Notes: generated by a model not told the origin, from the sequence alone. A stretch of 47,085 bases of DNA from Anaerolinea sp. (GCA_014879835.1 JACSRJ010000096.1:1-47085); one strand, 5' to 3'. Positions 1 through 8,916 are shown, numbered from the stretch's first letter. Translations and numbers: made by a program.

Positions 1-65
1 CAATCGGTCTAAGTGGGGACGATGATCCCGGACTCGATGAGGGCTAATGTTGGTGAACAGGACAG
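1..65. repeat. Left copy of a 65-bp inverted repeat shared by both window ends
   Basis: Bases 1-65 are the reverse complement of bases 47016-47080 with a single mismatch (G at 21). The similarity stops after the GGACAG at 60-65, where the left copy runs into a partial MITE-like element and the right copy into different sequence. No transposase or other gene can be read in it. Repeats placed exactly at both ends of a sequence usually mark a dispersed element at which assembly stopped; a true invertible segment is the alternative. Confidence 0.85.
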
Positions 66-130
66 GCTTTCCCCTCAAACTGCCCCTTTTGATAAATACG
101 GGGTAAACAAACTCAACTGCGTAAGTCCTA
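66..130 (-). mobile_element. Partial MITE-like element (one end only)
   Basis: This stretch is the reverse complement of the left half of the complete element at 41092-41230. It shares the CCCCTCAAACTGCCCCTT block, the ATAAATACGGGGTAAACAA block and the terminal repeat AACTGCGTAAGTCCTA at 115-130. The other half is missing or lies outside, because the match ends where the 65-bp end repeat begins. The element end lies 58 bp before the prepilin peptidase start, so it may supply or disturb that gene's promoter. Confidence 0.75.
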
Positions 131-188
131 AAACTGATATGGTGGCATAATTGCCCTCAATGTTAGCTGTTTTTGAGGATGGTCTTTT

Positions 189-1034
189 ATGCCTCTGCTC
201 GTCGGGGTCGCTGGGTTTTTGATGGGAATCGCCCTCAACTTATTTGCCGATTATCTGGCACTCCGACGTCACTACCATTTGGCTTTACACAGCCCTTTTA
301 GTACTGTGAAACCACATCCTCCGCATTTTTTGCCCCGCCGGGCGGATGGCTCTTTGTTACCGCTTTGGCGTTGGTCGGCCTTGATCGGGGCGTTTCAGTT
401 GGGCGAAGGGTTTCATCCACCCCGCCATGCCCGCCGTATAGGGGTGGAAATCGGAGTTGCCCTCATCTGGGCGCTGATCATTCACCGCTACGGGAATCAT
501 GCCTTCAGTGTGTTTTATCTGGCATATGCCCTGATCTTGATCTTATGTATAGTCAGTGACATCGAGAACCGGTGGATATACCTCGAAGTACTGGCGGTAG
601 GGGCAGCGTTGGCGATCCTCGAAAGTATAAGTGGGGTGCGCCTTGCGCTGGGATCTGCCCTTCAAGGCGGACTGCTTGGGTTTGTGATCTTTTGGGGTCT
701 CTATGTGGGTGGGCTGGTTTTTGGGGGCTTGGTTCAGAGGGGCGGAAGGCGGGCAGTGGGGCGTACTGTCCTCGGCTTTGGAGATGTTTATCTGGTGGCT
801 TTTTGCGGTCTGATTTTAGGGGGGGAAGCTGTCGGTTCAGCGGTATTGTTGATGCTTATCTGTGGGGGAATCGCAGCCCTCGGTCTGATTCTGACCCGCC
901 GCCTGCGCGGTAAAAAATACCGCCGCTTCTCAGCCATCCCTTATGCCCCGCCTATTGTGATCGGGGCGGGCTTAATGCTCCTCTTTCCTGACGCGGCAGT
1001 GGGTGTGTTGTTCTGGCTCTTGGCGTTAATTTGA
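189..1034 (+). CDS. Prepilin peptidase (type IV leader peptidase, A24 family), short form
   Basis: This is a 281-residue polytopic membrane protein of the A24 aspartic peptidase family, which cleaves leader peptides of type IV pilins and pseudopilins at the cytoplasmic membrane. The two catalytic aspartates are visible: D124 in the SDIENRW motif and D199 in the GFGDVYL motif, the second matching the family GxGD signature. The CxxC-containing N-terminal methylation domain of classical PilD is absent, although the N terminus keeps the initial hydrophobic segment and a basic loop (residues 25-85). It may therefore cleave but not methylate, as in archaeal-type or minimal forms. A GAGGA-like site precedes the ATG. 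No pilin or secretion genes are nearby, so its substrates lie elsewhere. Confidence 0.85.
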   Translation: MPLLVGVAGFLMGIALNLFADYLALRRHYHLALHSPFSTVKPHPPHFLPRRADGSLLPLWRWSALIGAFQLGEGFHPPRHARRIGVEIGVALIWALIIHRYGNHAFSVFYLAYALILILCIVSDIENRWIYLEVLAVGAALAILESISGVRLALGSALQGGLLGFVIFWGLYVGGLVFGGLVQRGGRRAVGRTVLGFGDVYLVAFCGLILGGEAVGSAVLLMLICGGIAALGLILTRRLRGKKYRRFSAIPYAPPIVIGAGLMLLFPDAAVGVLFWLLALI

Positions 1035-1044
1035 TCTGAACCAC

Positions 1045-1073
1045 TTCCCAAATTCAAAAAACTCACCTATAAT
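1045..1073 (+). promoter_or_regulatory. Sigma-70-like promoter for the GNAT gene
   Basis: TTCCCA at 1045-1050 and a consensus TATAAT at 1068-1073 are separated by 17 bp. The upstream in-frame ATG at 1072 lies inside the -10 box, so this promoter supports translation from the ATG at 1120. Confidence 0.6.
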
Positions 1074-1119
1074 GTACTGTGCAAGTGTCTATGGAGTTAT
1101 CAAGGGGTCAGGAGAGACC

Positions 1120-2121
1120 ATGACTGCAAAAGTAAAAGTAACCTATCGGGTTCGTCCAGCGACGATGGATGATCTGCCCAAAGTGGTGGCACTTATGAAC
1201 GCTGCGCAACTTGCAGACGTTGGCGAAGTGGTGATCGACGAGGCAGAACTGCGCACTGAGTGGAGCGACCCCAAGCACAATTTTGCCGAGGATACCTTTC
1301 TCTTTGAAACCCCTGAAGGCACCGCTATCGCCTATGGCGACGTGTATGATCGGCGTGAACCACTCACCCGCGTATTCAGTTGGGGCAGGGTTCATCCAGA
1401 CTATCGGGGACAGGGAATTGGCACCCATCTTTTGGAAATTCTTGAAGAGCGGGCGCAGAAGTCCATTGTGAAAGCACCACCCCATGCGCGAGTGGCCATT
1501 GCTCAGGGTATAGACAGCCGTCACACGGCCTTCATCAAGATGCTGGAAGATCGCGGTTACAGCCTGATCCGCCGCTTTTACCAGATGCGCATCGAACTGG
1601 ATCAAAAACCCCCGGACCCGCAGCCCATCGAAGGCACTGTAATTCGCCCGATGCGTTTCCCTGAAGAAGCGCAGGCGCTTTTTGAAGCCGACATTGAATC
1701 ATTCCGCGATCACTGGGGCTTCCAACCCATGTCATGGGAAGAATTCGAACTGTTCTTCTTCAAACGCGAGGACACCAAAACCGATCAATACTTCCTCGCC
1801 ATGGATGGGGATCAGATTGCTGGGTTCTCAGTGTGTGTTGAAAAAACGCCTGAAGACCCTGACATGGCGTGGGTGGATATTTTAGGGGTTCGCCGTCCTT
1901 GGCGTCGGCGGGGCATCGCAACAGCGCTGCTGCGGCATACCTTCAACTTCTACCACAAGATGGGCAAGAAGCGGGTTGGTCTGGGCGTCGATGCAGAAAG
2001 CCTTACCGGGGCGGTAGGGGTGTATGAAAATGCGGGGATGTCAGCCCACCGGGTTTGGCTCCGTTATGAGAAGGAACTGCGTCCGGGTGAAGATTTGGGT
2101 GTTCAGACCCTTCAGGACTAA
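1120..2121 (+). CDS. Tandem GNAT-domain N-acetyltransferase
   Basis: This 333-residue protein carries two GCN5-related acetyltransferase domains. The first has the acetyl-CoA-binding motif A around VHPDYRGQGIGTHLLE; the second has VRRPWRRRGIATALLR near the C terminus, followed by the typical YENAGM segment. Double-GNAT architecture is shared with mycothiol synthase MshD and with many uncharacterised Chloroflexota and actinobacterial proteins, so the acceptor (small amine, antibiotic or peptide) cannot be named. The start at 1120 is chosen over the ATG at 1072 because GGAGAG lies just upstream and the earlier ATG overlaps the -10 box. The MFS gene follows after 8 bp, so the two are probably co-transcribed. 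Confidence 0.85.
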   Translation: MTAKVKVTYRVRPATMDDLPKVVALMNAAQLADVGEVVIDEAELRTEWSDPKHNFAEDTFLFETPEGTAIAYGDVYDRREPLTRVFSWGRVHPDYRGQGIGTHLLEILEERAQKSIVKAPPHARVAIAQGIDSRHTAFIKMLEDRGYSLIRRFYQMRIELDQKPPDPQPIEGTVIRPMRFPEEAQALFEADIESFRDHWGFQPMSWEEFELFFFKREDTKTDQYFLAMDGDQIAGFSVCVEKTPEDPDMAWVDILGVRRPWRRRGIATALLRHTFNFYHKMGKKRVGLGVDAESLTGAVGVYENAGMSAHRVWLRYEKELRPGEDLGVQTLQD

Positions 2122-2129
2122 CGCCCCGC

Positions 2130-3428
2130 GTGAACCGATTAAGCCGGCTTAAACCATCCTCTGTTTACCTGCTGCTCACCGCAGCCCAATCATTCATCTT
2201 CGCGTTGGTCTTCAACGCGGAGATGATTTATTTTGTCACGGAGATCAACGCCGATCCCCTTCAATTGGTGCTGCTGGGAACAGCCCTTGAGATAAGCATC
2301 TTCCTCATGGAAGTTCCCACGGGAGTCGTGGCGGATACTTACAGCCGCCGCCTCTCGGTGATCATTGGGGTTACTCTGATCGGAGTATCGTTCCTGATCA
2401 CAGGCGCATTCGCCCTTTATGCTGCTGCTTTCATTGGACAGATCGTCTGGGGAGTGGGTTATACCTTTACCAGCGGTGCAACCGAAGCATGGCTTGCCGA
2501 CGAGATCGGGGAGAGTGCTGCTGGGCCTGTCTATCTTCAGGCGGCACAATTGAGTGCTGCGGTGGGGGTTGTGGGGATCATTCTGGGGATGCTTCTGGGG
2601 AGCATATCACTACGTCTGCCTATCCTCATCGGCGGTGTGCTGATGATGTCTTTGGCTGGCATTTTGGGGGTGGTGATGCATGAGCACGGGTTCCGCCCCA
2701 GACCCCGCGAGAATCAAGGGATGTTTGCGCCTCTGAGCGAAATGCGTCAGACCTTCAGTCAAGGGTTAAAGGCAGTGCGCGCCCGCCCACTGCTAATCAC
2801 CATTCTCCTAATCACCCTGATCTTTGGGGCCTTCAGTGAAGGGTTTGACCGGCTAAACCAAAAGCATGTGATCGACAATATTGGCTTTCCCACCTTCATC
2901 ACCCTAGAACCAGTAGTCTGGTTTGGGCTGATCAGCCTTGCGGGAACCCTTCTGGGGGTGTTGGTCACCGGATGGGCCCGACGGCGCATCAACACTGAAA
3001 GCCATCAGGGGGTGGCCCGGGCTTTGATGATTTCCACCGGGGCGCTGAGCCTCGCAGTGATTGCCTTTGGGCTGGCCAGCGGTTTCTGGGCGGCCGTAGT
3101 GATCATCTTGGGGATCGGGGCCCTGCGCATCATCCGCGATCCTCTTACCACCGCATGGGTCAACCAGAATGTTGATTCGTCCGTTCGGGCGACCGTACTC
3201 TCCATGAATGGGCAAGCAGATGCACTCGGTGAGATGCTTATCGGACCCGGCATGGGCGCGTTGGCGCTGGCATGGGGGCTTCGGGCCGCATTGGTAATTG
3301 CAGGATGTCTGCTCGCGCCCGCACTGCTGCTCTACTGGTACAATCTCCACTCGCCAGCGCCCATGCCTGAAGCCCCGCACGATTCATCCCCTCAATTGGG
3401 GCAGGAAAAAGGTGAACCAAGCGCCTGA
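2130..3428 (+). CDS. MFS transporter
   Basis: This 432-residue protein is a major facilitator superfamily permease with roughly twelve predicted membrane segments. The loop between helices 2 and 3 reads GVVADTYSRR, the usual MFS motif A position (GxxxDrxgRR). A longer polar central loop (about residues 185-215) separates the two six-helix halves. The C-terminal 30 residues are polar and proline-rich. Translation starts at GTG, 8 bp after the acetyltransferase stop. The pairing with an acetyltransferase resembles drug-modification/export pairs, but the substrate is unknown and this is only an inference. Confidence 0.85.
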   Translation: MNRLSRLKPSSVYLLLTAAQSFIFALVFNAEMIYFVTEINADPLQLVLLGTALEISIFLMEVPTGVVADTYSRRLSVIIGVTLIGVSFLITGAFALYAAAFIGQIVWGVGYTFTSGATEAWLADEIGESAAGPVYLQAAQLSAAVGVVGIILGMLLGSISLRLPILIGGVLMMSLAGILGVVMHEHGFRPRPRENQGMFAPLSEMRQTFSQGLKAVRARPLLITILLITLIFGAFSEGFDRLNQKHVIDNIGFPTFITLEPVVWFGLISLAGTLLGVLVTGWARRRINTESHQGVARALMISTGALSLAVIAFGLASGFWAAVVIILGIGALRIIRDPLTTAWVNQNVDSSVRATVLSMNGQADALGEMLIGPGMGALALAWGLRAALVIAGCLLAPALLLYWYNLHSPAPMPEAPHDSSPQLGQEKGEPSA

Positions 3429-3600
3429 GCAGACACCCACACACAAATCGACCTCTCATTCCGACACAGCGTGGGAGAATGGCAGGGGACGAGGGGTGGT
3501 GCGTTGTTCCTATCATTTGTGGGCCTGAAGTGCGCCTGTTATCGTGACCATTGGGCGCTGCATTTTGCCCTTGAGTCCGATGAAACTTTGATTGTGACGG

Positions 3601-3629
3601 TTGACACAAACCCGTTGGACTCCTATACT
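3601..3629 (+). promoter_or_regulatory. Near-consensus sigma-70 promoter for the RND transporter gene
   Basis: A perfect TTGACA (3601-3606) and TATACT (3624-3629) are separated by exactly 17 bp. The predicted transcript starts near 3636, giving a leader of about 85 nt before the TTG start at 3723. The rest of the gap 3429-3722 shows no gene. This is the best promoter match noticed in the window. Confidence 0.8.
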
Positions 3630-3722
3630 CTGTAAAGGCTGTAATCCACAAATCACAGCTATCACCTGTACCATTTCACACTTCAACATTGCTATGCAAC
3701 CAAGCTATCGGGAGGGGATGAC

Positions 3723-6700
3723 TTGATCCTCAGAAACTTTTTTGCGGCCGTCACGCGGCTCTCACTTCGCTTCAAATGGGTGACAATCGCCCTGACAGTG
3801 CTTTTCCTTGTTCTTGGGGTAGTCGCAGCCCTGCAATTGAATCAAGAGCTGCTGCCCAATATCGAGTTTCCTCAGACCTTCATCGTCACCCTGCGTCCCG
3901 GTGCAAGCAGTGAAGACCTGCGCGATTTGGTGACTATTCCGCTTGAGGATGCGCTGGCTACAATCCCCAATGTGATCCCGGCGGGACTGGAATCAACAAC
4001 GGTATCTCCGGTGGCCTTCATCACTGTTCGCAACGATTATGTGCCTAACCAAGAAACGATCCGCACCGCCATTCAGACTGCTATTGATAAAGTGGTGGCC
4101 GATGGGGTTCCTCTTGGACTCAAGACTACTGATGACTTAAACGCGGAGATCGTGACCAAAGTCCTTCAGAAAGCGCCCTCGATGTTTAAGCACTTTAAGG
4201 CGGAACATCTGCGCGCCATGAAACCTGAAGTCCTTGATGCGATGCTGGCCGTGAATCCCGAATTCGCCAAGAGCATCGACTTTCTCACCCTTGATGCACT
4301 TGCCGCAGATCGGATCAATGCCCGGTTGATGGGCGGTGCTTCAGCCCTGCCCGCGGTTGAACTGCCCGATGCATGGCGTCTTGGTGAAGCAGACGCTCAG
4401 GGTAACCTGCGGGGTGTACCCCGCATCATCACCTTCAACCTGAGCGCAATCCCGGTGGTGACGGCGAGTATCTCCAGCACCAGCCGCAGCGCCGAAGAGC
4501 TTCGGAAACTGGTTCAAAGCCAATTGTCGGAAGCTGTGAGCAAGGTAGAAGGGGTGGCCAATGTCAATGTGACCGGTGGTGAGATCATCCCGCCGGAGGT
4601 GGCTTCAGCAGCCCTTAAAGCTATCGAGGAAGCACGGGCCGCAAATGCCGAAAATGGCGGCAGCACCACGACCCCCGACAGCGAAACCAAACCCGGGACG
4701 CCGGGTAATGCTGAAGGTGGCAGCGGCGGTCTAGGAGGCACAAATCCCGCCCAGACTGAGAGCGCTCCAGCACTGCCCCGCCTATGGCGTCAGGTCGGAG
4801 TTCCCCCACTGCTTCTGAGCAATCCTTTACCGGCGCAGCTCAAAGAACGCTTTGAGACTACGGTCAAATTTGACACTGCCGATGATTTGCTCAGCGCTAC
4901 TGACGGCAAAGGTGAAAAACTCACTGCTGCGGCTCTGCTTAATCAGATCGCGGAGATCAATCCTGCTTCCTTTGAACTGCTGCAACTACCAGAGGAAGTG
5001 ATCAACTATGTGCGCGCCAAAGAGACGGGCTTCACAGATGCCCTTTCTGAAGCGGCCCTGAAACTGGTAGGCTCATCGGTTTTGAGCACAGGTGCATGGT
5101 CACCCCTGCTTCAGCAGGAATCGATCAAGGCTTTGGGGATCACCACCTTTGCAGACTTCGCCAAGAGTGAGCAGTTAAGTAGTGTAGCCAAGATCATCAA
5201 TGCTGCATCTGCCGAACTGCCGGCCGATTTGAAACTCTACGCAGTACGTTTGGTGGATGATCTGCTGCCTGAATCGGTCGCCTACATCCTCAAGATCGAA
5301 CCGGAATTCCTGAGCACCATCCAACCTGAGGTCTGGCGCAGTTTCTCCGCCCAAACCTTGAGTTACCTGAGCGCAAAGTTCCCGGACGATCTGAAGGACG
5401 AATTGAGCGCTATCGCGGAAGGTAAACAGCCCTCACTGGCAGAAAGCCTCACCCCATCTAACGGTGATGCAGCCGCGGTGGTTGATGATCCTAACGCCCC
5501 CGCCATGCCCCAGAGCTGGGTGACAGCTTTGGGCAGCTTTGGCTTTAGGGTAGAGACTGCCAATGATCTCTTTAAGCCGCCCTTTGGGGATGCAGCGGGT
5601 TTCTTTAATCAAGCAGCCGCCAATCCGGGCGCAGGAAACCTGTTTAAGGATATTCCGGCTGATCTGCTGATCTATCTGAGCAACCGGGATCCACAGTTCT
5701 TTGATAAGTTAGCCTCTGGAACGTTAAGCATGTTCTCTGAGGAAACGCTCAAGGCACTACCGGCATCGGTTCAGGCGCGTGTTTCCAACGGGCCCGCTTT
5801 TGTCGCGGAGAACAATGTGACCCGCGCCAACGGTAACCCCAGTCTGATCCTTTCGGTCAGCAAAGCAGACGGTGCCAACACCGTTCAGGTCTTCCATAAG
5901 GTGGACGAAGTCTTTAAAGCGCTGATGAAAGATAACCCCGACATCAGCATCACACCCATCTTTGAACAAGCAAGCTTTATCGAGGAATCGATCAGCGGCG
6001 TTGCCCGTGAGGGTGGCTTAGGTGGGGTGATGGCCGTTGTGGTCATCCTCATCTTCCTGCACTTTAGCGTGCGTTCTACTTTGGTCACGGCGGTCTCGAT
6101 CCCCGCGTCGCTGGCCATCGCTTTTGTGATGATGCGTTGGGTACCCGGGCCGGTGCACCAATTCCTGACCCAACCTTCCACGGTAAGTGCCCTGCCCGAA
6201 TGGCTCCACACCTTCTTGCTGCGCCTGTTCCCTGACGGGATCACCCTCAACATCATGACCCTTTCGGGTCTGACTGTGGCTATTGGGCGTGTGGTGGATG
6301 ACTCCATTGTGGTTTTGGAGAACATCTACCGTCAGCTTCAGAAGGGTATGGATCGGCGTGAGGCGGTGATCAAAGGTACCCGCGATGTGAGCGTGGCCAT
6401 TTTTGCGGCCACCTTGACCACCATTGTGGTGTTTTTGCCCATTGGTTTGACCGGCGGCATTGTGGGTGAGTTCTTCCTGCCTTTTGGGCTGGCGGTGACT
6501 TACTCGCTGGCGGCTTCGTTCATTGTGGCGATCACCGTGATCCCTGTGCTGGCGTTCCTGTTCATCCCTCCAGACAAGCTGCCCGAAGAAAAAGAGGGGC
6601 GCTTGGAAGTGGCCTACCACAATGTTATCGAATGGGCCTTGAGCCATCGTGCTGTGGTTTTGGGCATCGCCGGGGTGACCTTTGTGATAGGGATGGCAAT

Positions 6701-7922
6701 CTTTGCCGGACGTCCTACCACCTTCCTGCCCGCGCTGGGTGAGCCGCAGATTTCGCTCTCCATCGCTATGCCCGCAGGCACGCCCATTGCCCACACGGAT
6801 GCCCTCGCCCGCGAGATGGAAGCATTCATCGAGGCGAAAAAGGGCAGCGGAGATGAGATCAAACGCTACCAGACCACTATTGGTTCTGGCGGTGGCTTTG
6901 GTGATCTCGCCGCGCTCATCGGCGGTGGCGCAACCGTCAATGGGGCCAATGGGCAGATCACCATCGCCATCGAAGCGAAGGGGGAAGCCCTTGACGTCTT
7001 GACTCGTGAAATTCGGGCGGAAGCTGAAAAAGTCTTTGGGGTGGAGAATGTCACCGTCTCCCGGGCTTCGATCTCGGAGCAAGGGTTTGGCGGTTTTGAA
7101 GTAGTTGCCAGCGGTCCCGAAGCGGACTTGAAGACGATCAATGCAACCATCAAAACCACCCTTTCTGGGGTGCCCGGCTTAGCGAATGTGAGCAGCACCC
7201 TTGATCTGGTAGGTGAGACCTCCTCCTATCTTCGGGTGGATCGGAAAGCAGCGGCCAAATACACCGCTGAGCTTGAAGTTACCGATACCCTCGGTGTGAC
7301 CCGAAAGGCGATCACGGCCGTTAAAGGGATTACCAATCTGCCCCCGTCGATCACGGTAGGCGAAGGCTTCCAGAGCCAACAGCAGACTCAAGGGTTTGCC
7401 CAGACTTTCAGTGCTATCGGTGTCTCGGTGATCGCGGTGTATGTGGTCATGGTGATCACCTTCGGTTCGTTAGTGCATCCCTTTACGATCCTGTTCACCC
7501 TGCCTCTGGCAGTGGTGGGTGCAGCCGTCGCCCTGTGGGTGACCAATCGCGTGGTGGGTATCTCGGCCTTGGTTGGGCTGCTCATGTTGGTAGGGATCGT
7601 GGTCACCAACGCCATCGTGATGATCGACCGGGTACAGCAGAATCGTAAAGAGAAGGGGATGGAAACACGTGAGGCGCTCAGCGAAGGGGCGCGCACCCGT
7701 CTCCGTCCAATTCTGATGACGGCCATCGCCACCATGATCGCCCTTCTGCCGCTGGCCATTGGGCTTTCAGAAGGGGCCATCATCGCTGCTGAACTGGGTA
7801 CAGTAGTGATCGGTGGTTTGTTCAGCTCTACAGTGCTGACTCTCTTTGTGATCCCCGTTGTGTACAGCTTGATCGAAGGCTCGCAGAGTCGGCTCTTTGG
7901 GGGCAGAAAAACGGCCAAGTAA
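3723..7922 (+). CDS. RND-family efflux transporter with large helical insertion
   Basis: This 1399-residue protein is an inner-membrane RND permease of the AcrB/HAE1 type. An N-terminal helix (about residues 17-37) leads into porter-domain sequence. The membrane core restarts near residue 755, with the proton-relay pair D859-D860 in GRVVDDSIVVLENIY, and the second half ends with the matching VTNAIVMIDRVQQNRKEKG segment. Family members are usually about 1000-1070 residues. Here roughly residues 287-690 are atypical: a Gly/Ser/Thr/Pro/Glu linker at about 300-350, then alpha-helical repeats such as LPEEVINYV, LLPESVAYILKIEPEFL and IPADLLIYLSNRDPQFF; a related helical unit also occurs at about 150-205. 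A TTG start is chosen because GGAGGGG lies 6-7 bp upstream and the nearby ATG at 3718 is immediately closed by a stop. No membrane fusion protein or outer-membrane partner is adjacent. Confidence 0.88.
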   Translation: MILRNFFAAVTRLSLRFKWVTIALTVLFLVLGVVAALQLNQELLPNIEFPQTFIVTLRPGASSEDLRDLVTIPLEDALATIPNVIPAGLESTTVSPVAFITVRNDYVPNQETIRTAIQTAIDKVVADGVPLGLKTTDDLNAEIVTKVLQKAPSMFKHFKAEHLRAMKPEVLDAMLAVNPEFAKSIDFLTLDALAADRINARLMGGASALPAVELPDAWRLGEADAQGNLRGVPRIITFNLSAIPVVTASISSTSRSAEELRKLVQSQLSEAVSKVEGVANVNVTGGEIIPPEVASAALKAIEEARAANAENGGSTTTPDSETKPGTPGNAEGGSGGLGGTNPAQTESAPALPRLWRQVGVPPLLLSNPLPAQLKERFETTVKFDTADDLLSATDGKGEKLTAAALLNQIAEINPASFELLQLPEEVINYVRAKETGFTDALSEAALKLVGSSVLSTGAWSPLLQQESIKALGITTFADFAKSEQLSSVAKIINAASAELPADLKLYAVRLVDDLLPESVAYILKIEPEFLSTIQPEVWRSFSAQTLSYLSAKFPDDLKDELSAIAEGKQPSLAESLTPSNGDAAAVVDDPNAPAMPQSWVTALGSFGFRVETANDLFKPPFGDAAGFFNQAAANPGAGNLFKDIPADLLIYLSNRDPQFFDKLASGTLSMFSEETLKALPASVQARVSNGPAFVAENNVTRANGNPSLILSVSKADGANTVQVFHKVDEVFKALMKDNPDISITPIFEQASFIEESISGVAREGGLGGVMAVVVILIFLHFSVRSTLVTAVSIPASLAIAFVMMRWVPGPVHQFLTQPSTVSALPEWLHTFLLRLFPDGITLNIMTLSGLTVAIGRVVDDSIVVLENIYRQLQKGMDRREAVIKGTRDVSVAIFAATLTTIVVFLPIGLTGGIVGEFFLPFGLAVTYSLAASFIVAITVIPVLAFLFIPPDKLPEEKEGRLEVAYHNVIEWALSHRAVVLGIAGVTFVIGMAIFAGRPTTFLPALGEPQISLSIAMPAGTPIAHTDALAREMEAFIEAKKGSGDEIKRYQTTIGSGGGFGDLAALIGGGATVNGANGQITIAIEAKGEALDVLTREIRAEAEKVFGVENVTVSRASISEQGFGGFEVVASGPEADLKTINATIKTTLSGVPGLANVSSTLDLVGETSSYLRVDRKAAAKYTAELEVTDTLGVTRKAITAVKGITNLPPSITVGEGFQSQQQTQGFAQTFSAIGVSVIAVYVVMVITFGSLVHPFTILFTLPLAVVGAAVALWVTNRVVGISALVGLLMLVGIVVTNAIVMIDRVQQNRKEKGMETREALSEGARTRLRPILMTAIATMIALLPLAIGLSEGAIIAAELGTVVIGGLFSSTVLTLFVIPVVYSLIEGSQSRLFGGRKTAK

Positions 7923-7943
7923 CTTTACCCCCTCATGATACAA

Positions 7944-7970
7944 GATGGGCGCTGTAATGATGCGCCCATC
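7944..7970 (+). terminator. Hairpin downstream of the RND gene
   Basis: GATGGGCGC (7944-7952) and GCGCCCATC (7962-7970) form a perfect 9-bp stem with a 9-nt loop, 21 bp after the RND stop codon. The following bases are only weakly T-rich (ACTTCTTA), so it could be a terminator or an RNA-stabilising hairpin. Confidence 0.45.
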
Positions 7971-8044
7971 ACTTCTTAGGGAATTGTCCAGATCGTCCCT
8001 TGTGCGATGGTAGTTTGAGGGCGCACACCTTCAAAGCACCTTCA

Positions 8045-8092
8045 CTCCCTCGCCCCACCTAATGTATGTAGACTGGGGGTGAGGGAGTTTTC
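8045..8092 (+). terminator. Probable rho-independent terminator
   Basis: ACTCCCTCGCCCCA pairs, with a small bulge, with TGGGGGTGAGGGAGT across a loop of about 16 nt, and the right arm is followed by TTTTC. It lies about 120 bp downstream of the RND gene and may be the real transcript end. The GAGGG-type arms also resemble the intergenic palindromes of this genome. Confidence 0.5.
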
Positions 8093-8194
8093 ATGTCTGA
8101 CGTCTGATCTCTCCCCCTTTCCTGCCGGCCTTATCTACGCTCGTCTCATGTTTAAAAATGTTCAGTGACTGTTTGAAAAGTAATCTTGCGCGTT

Positions 8195-8345
8195 TCGACC
8201 TCATCCCCCTCAGCCAGTTTGGAGACTGAGGGATGAGTCTTTCGAGGGGACGTCCCTCTCAACCTTGCCCTTAGGGCAAATACCCCCATTACTATCTCTC
8301 TCCTCGCCACGCAGCGGCTGGAGGGTGAAGGTAAACCCGGTCACC
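8195..8345. repeat. Cluster of intergenic palindromes, likely degenerate mobile repeat
   Basis: Several inverted repeats follow one another: CTCATCCCCCTCAG/CTGAGGGATGAG, GAGGGGACGTCCCTC, and TTGCCCTTAGGGCAA, then a block CTCTCCTCGCCACGCAGCGGCTGGAG. The order and composition resemble the two hairpins of the MITE at 41092-41230 (TTTGAGGGGG/CCCCCTCAAA, then CTCCAGCGGAG), but no terminal repeats are recognisable. It is probably an eroded relative. Confidence 0.45.
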
Positions 8346-8916
8346 GATGCCCTTCTCAAAGGGTCTCTCAAAACCCGACAAATTTGAGCACTCCCCTTCA
8401 GAACACGACTTTAGGTTTGACCATTTTTAAGTCCCGCCGCAAAGCGCCTATGAATTATTTGTGAAATAAAGCACAATATGGTTTGATGTTTACCCTCCCT
8501 TATGCTACTATTTATTTTGGTCATTCTCATGGCTATATATAGTATGCTTACATTCACTTGGTAGGCGCAGTACAATAACTCAAGACACTTTAGGTCAATG
8601 CTTATGTTGGACTTCCAAAAATTGAGAGTGATCCCCTCGCAAACCTTCACTGAATGCCAACCGACGATACGACCTTTAGGCTTCACCTTGAGCGCTTCAT
8701 GGGGAGATGGGGCCAGTCTCCTCAAAACACGCGCCACTTTTTCCTTGCGCGCTCGGCAAGGGTTAACCGAAACTTTTGTAGTAATAGGTCAGGCGATGCG
8801 AAATCTGCTGCCGCACCCATAGGGGCTACGAAGACAGATTTTTGAGGGCAAGTCCTAAATGGTATAGGCGCACAAAATTTTGAGAAATGCGTTCGTGATT
8901 TAAAAGGAAATGAAAA
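8346..8916. other. Intergenic stretch without a supported gene
   Basis: No convincing gene was found between the palindrome cluster and the binding-protein gene. A 108-codon minus-strand reading frame at 8411-8737 has unusual composition, no recognisable family and no good ribosome site. The segment 8450-8600 is clearly richer in A+T than its surroundings, which may reflect promoter DNA or a relic. Confidence 0.5.

Noticed and set aside
6018-7082. Long minus-strand reading frame (354 codons) inside the RND gene
   Set aside because: It lies opposite a clear RND membrane core, has an unnatural His/Gln/Arg-rich composition and no family pattern; it is an antisense shadow.
8411-8737. 108-codon minus-strand reading frame in the gene-poor kilobase
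   Set aside because: No ribosome site, no recognisable domain, and it overlaps competing frames on the other strand; not supported as a gene.
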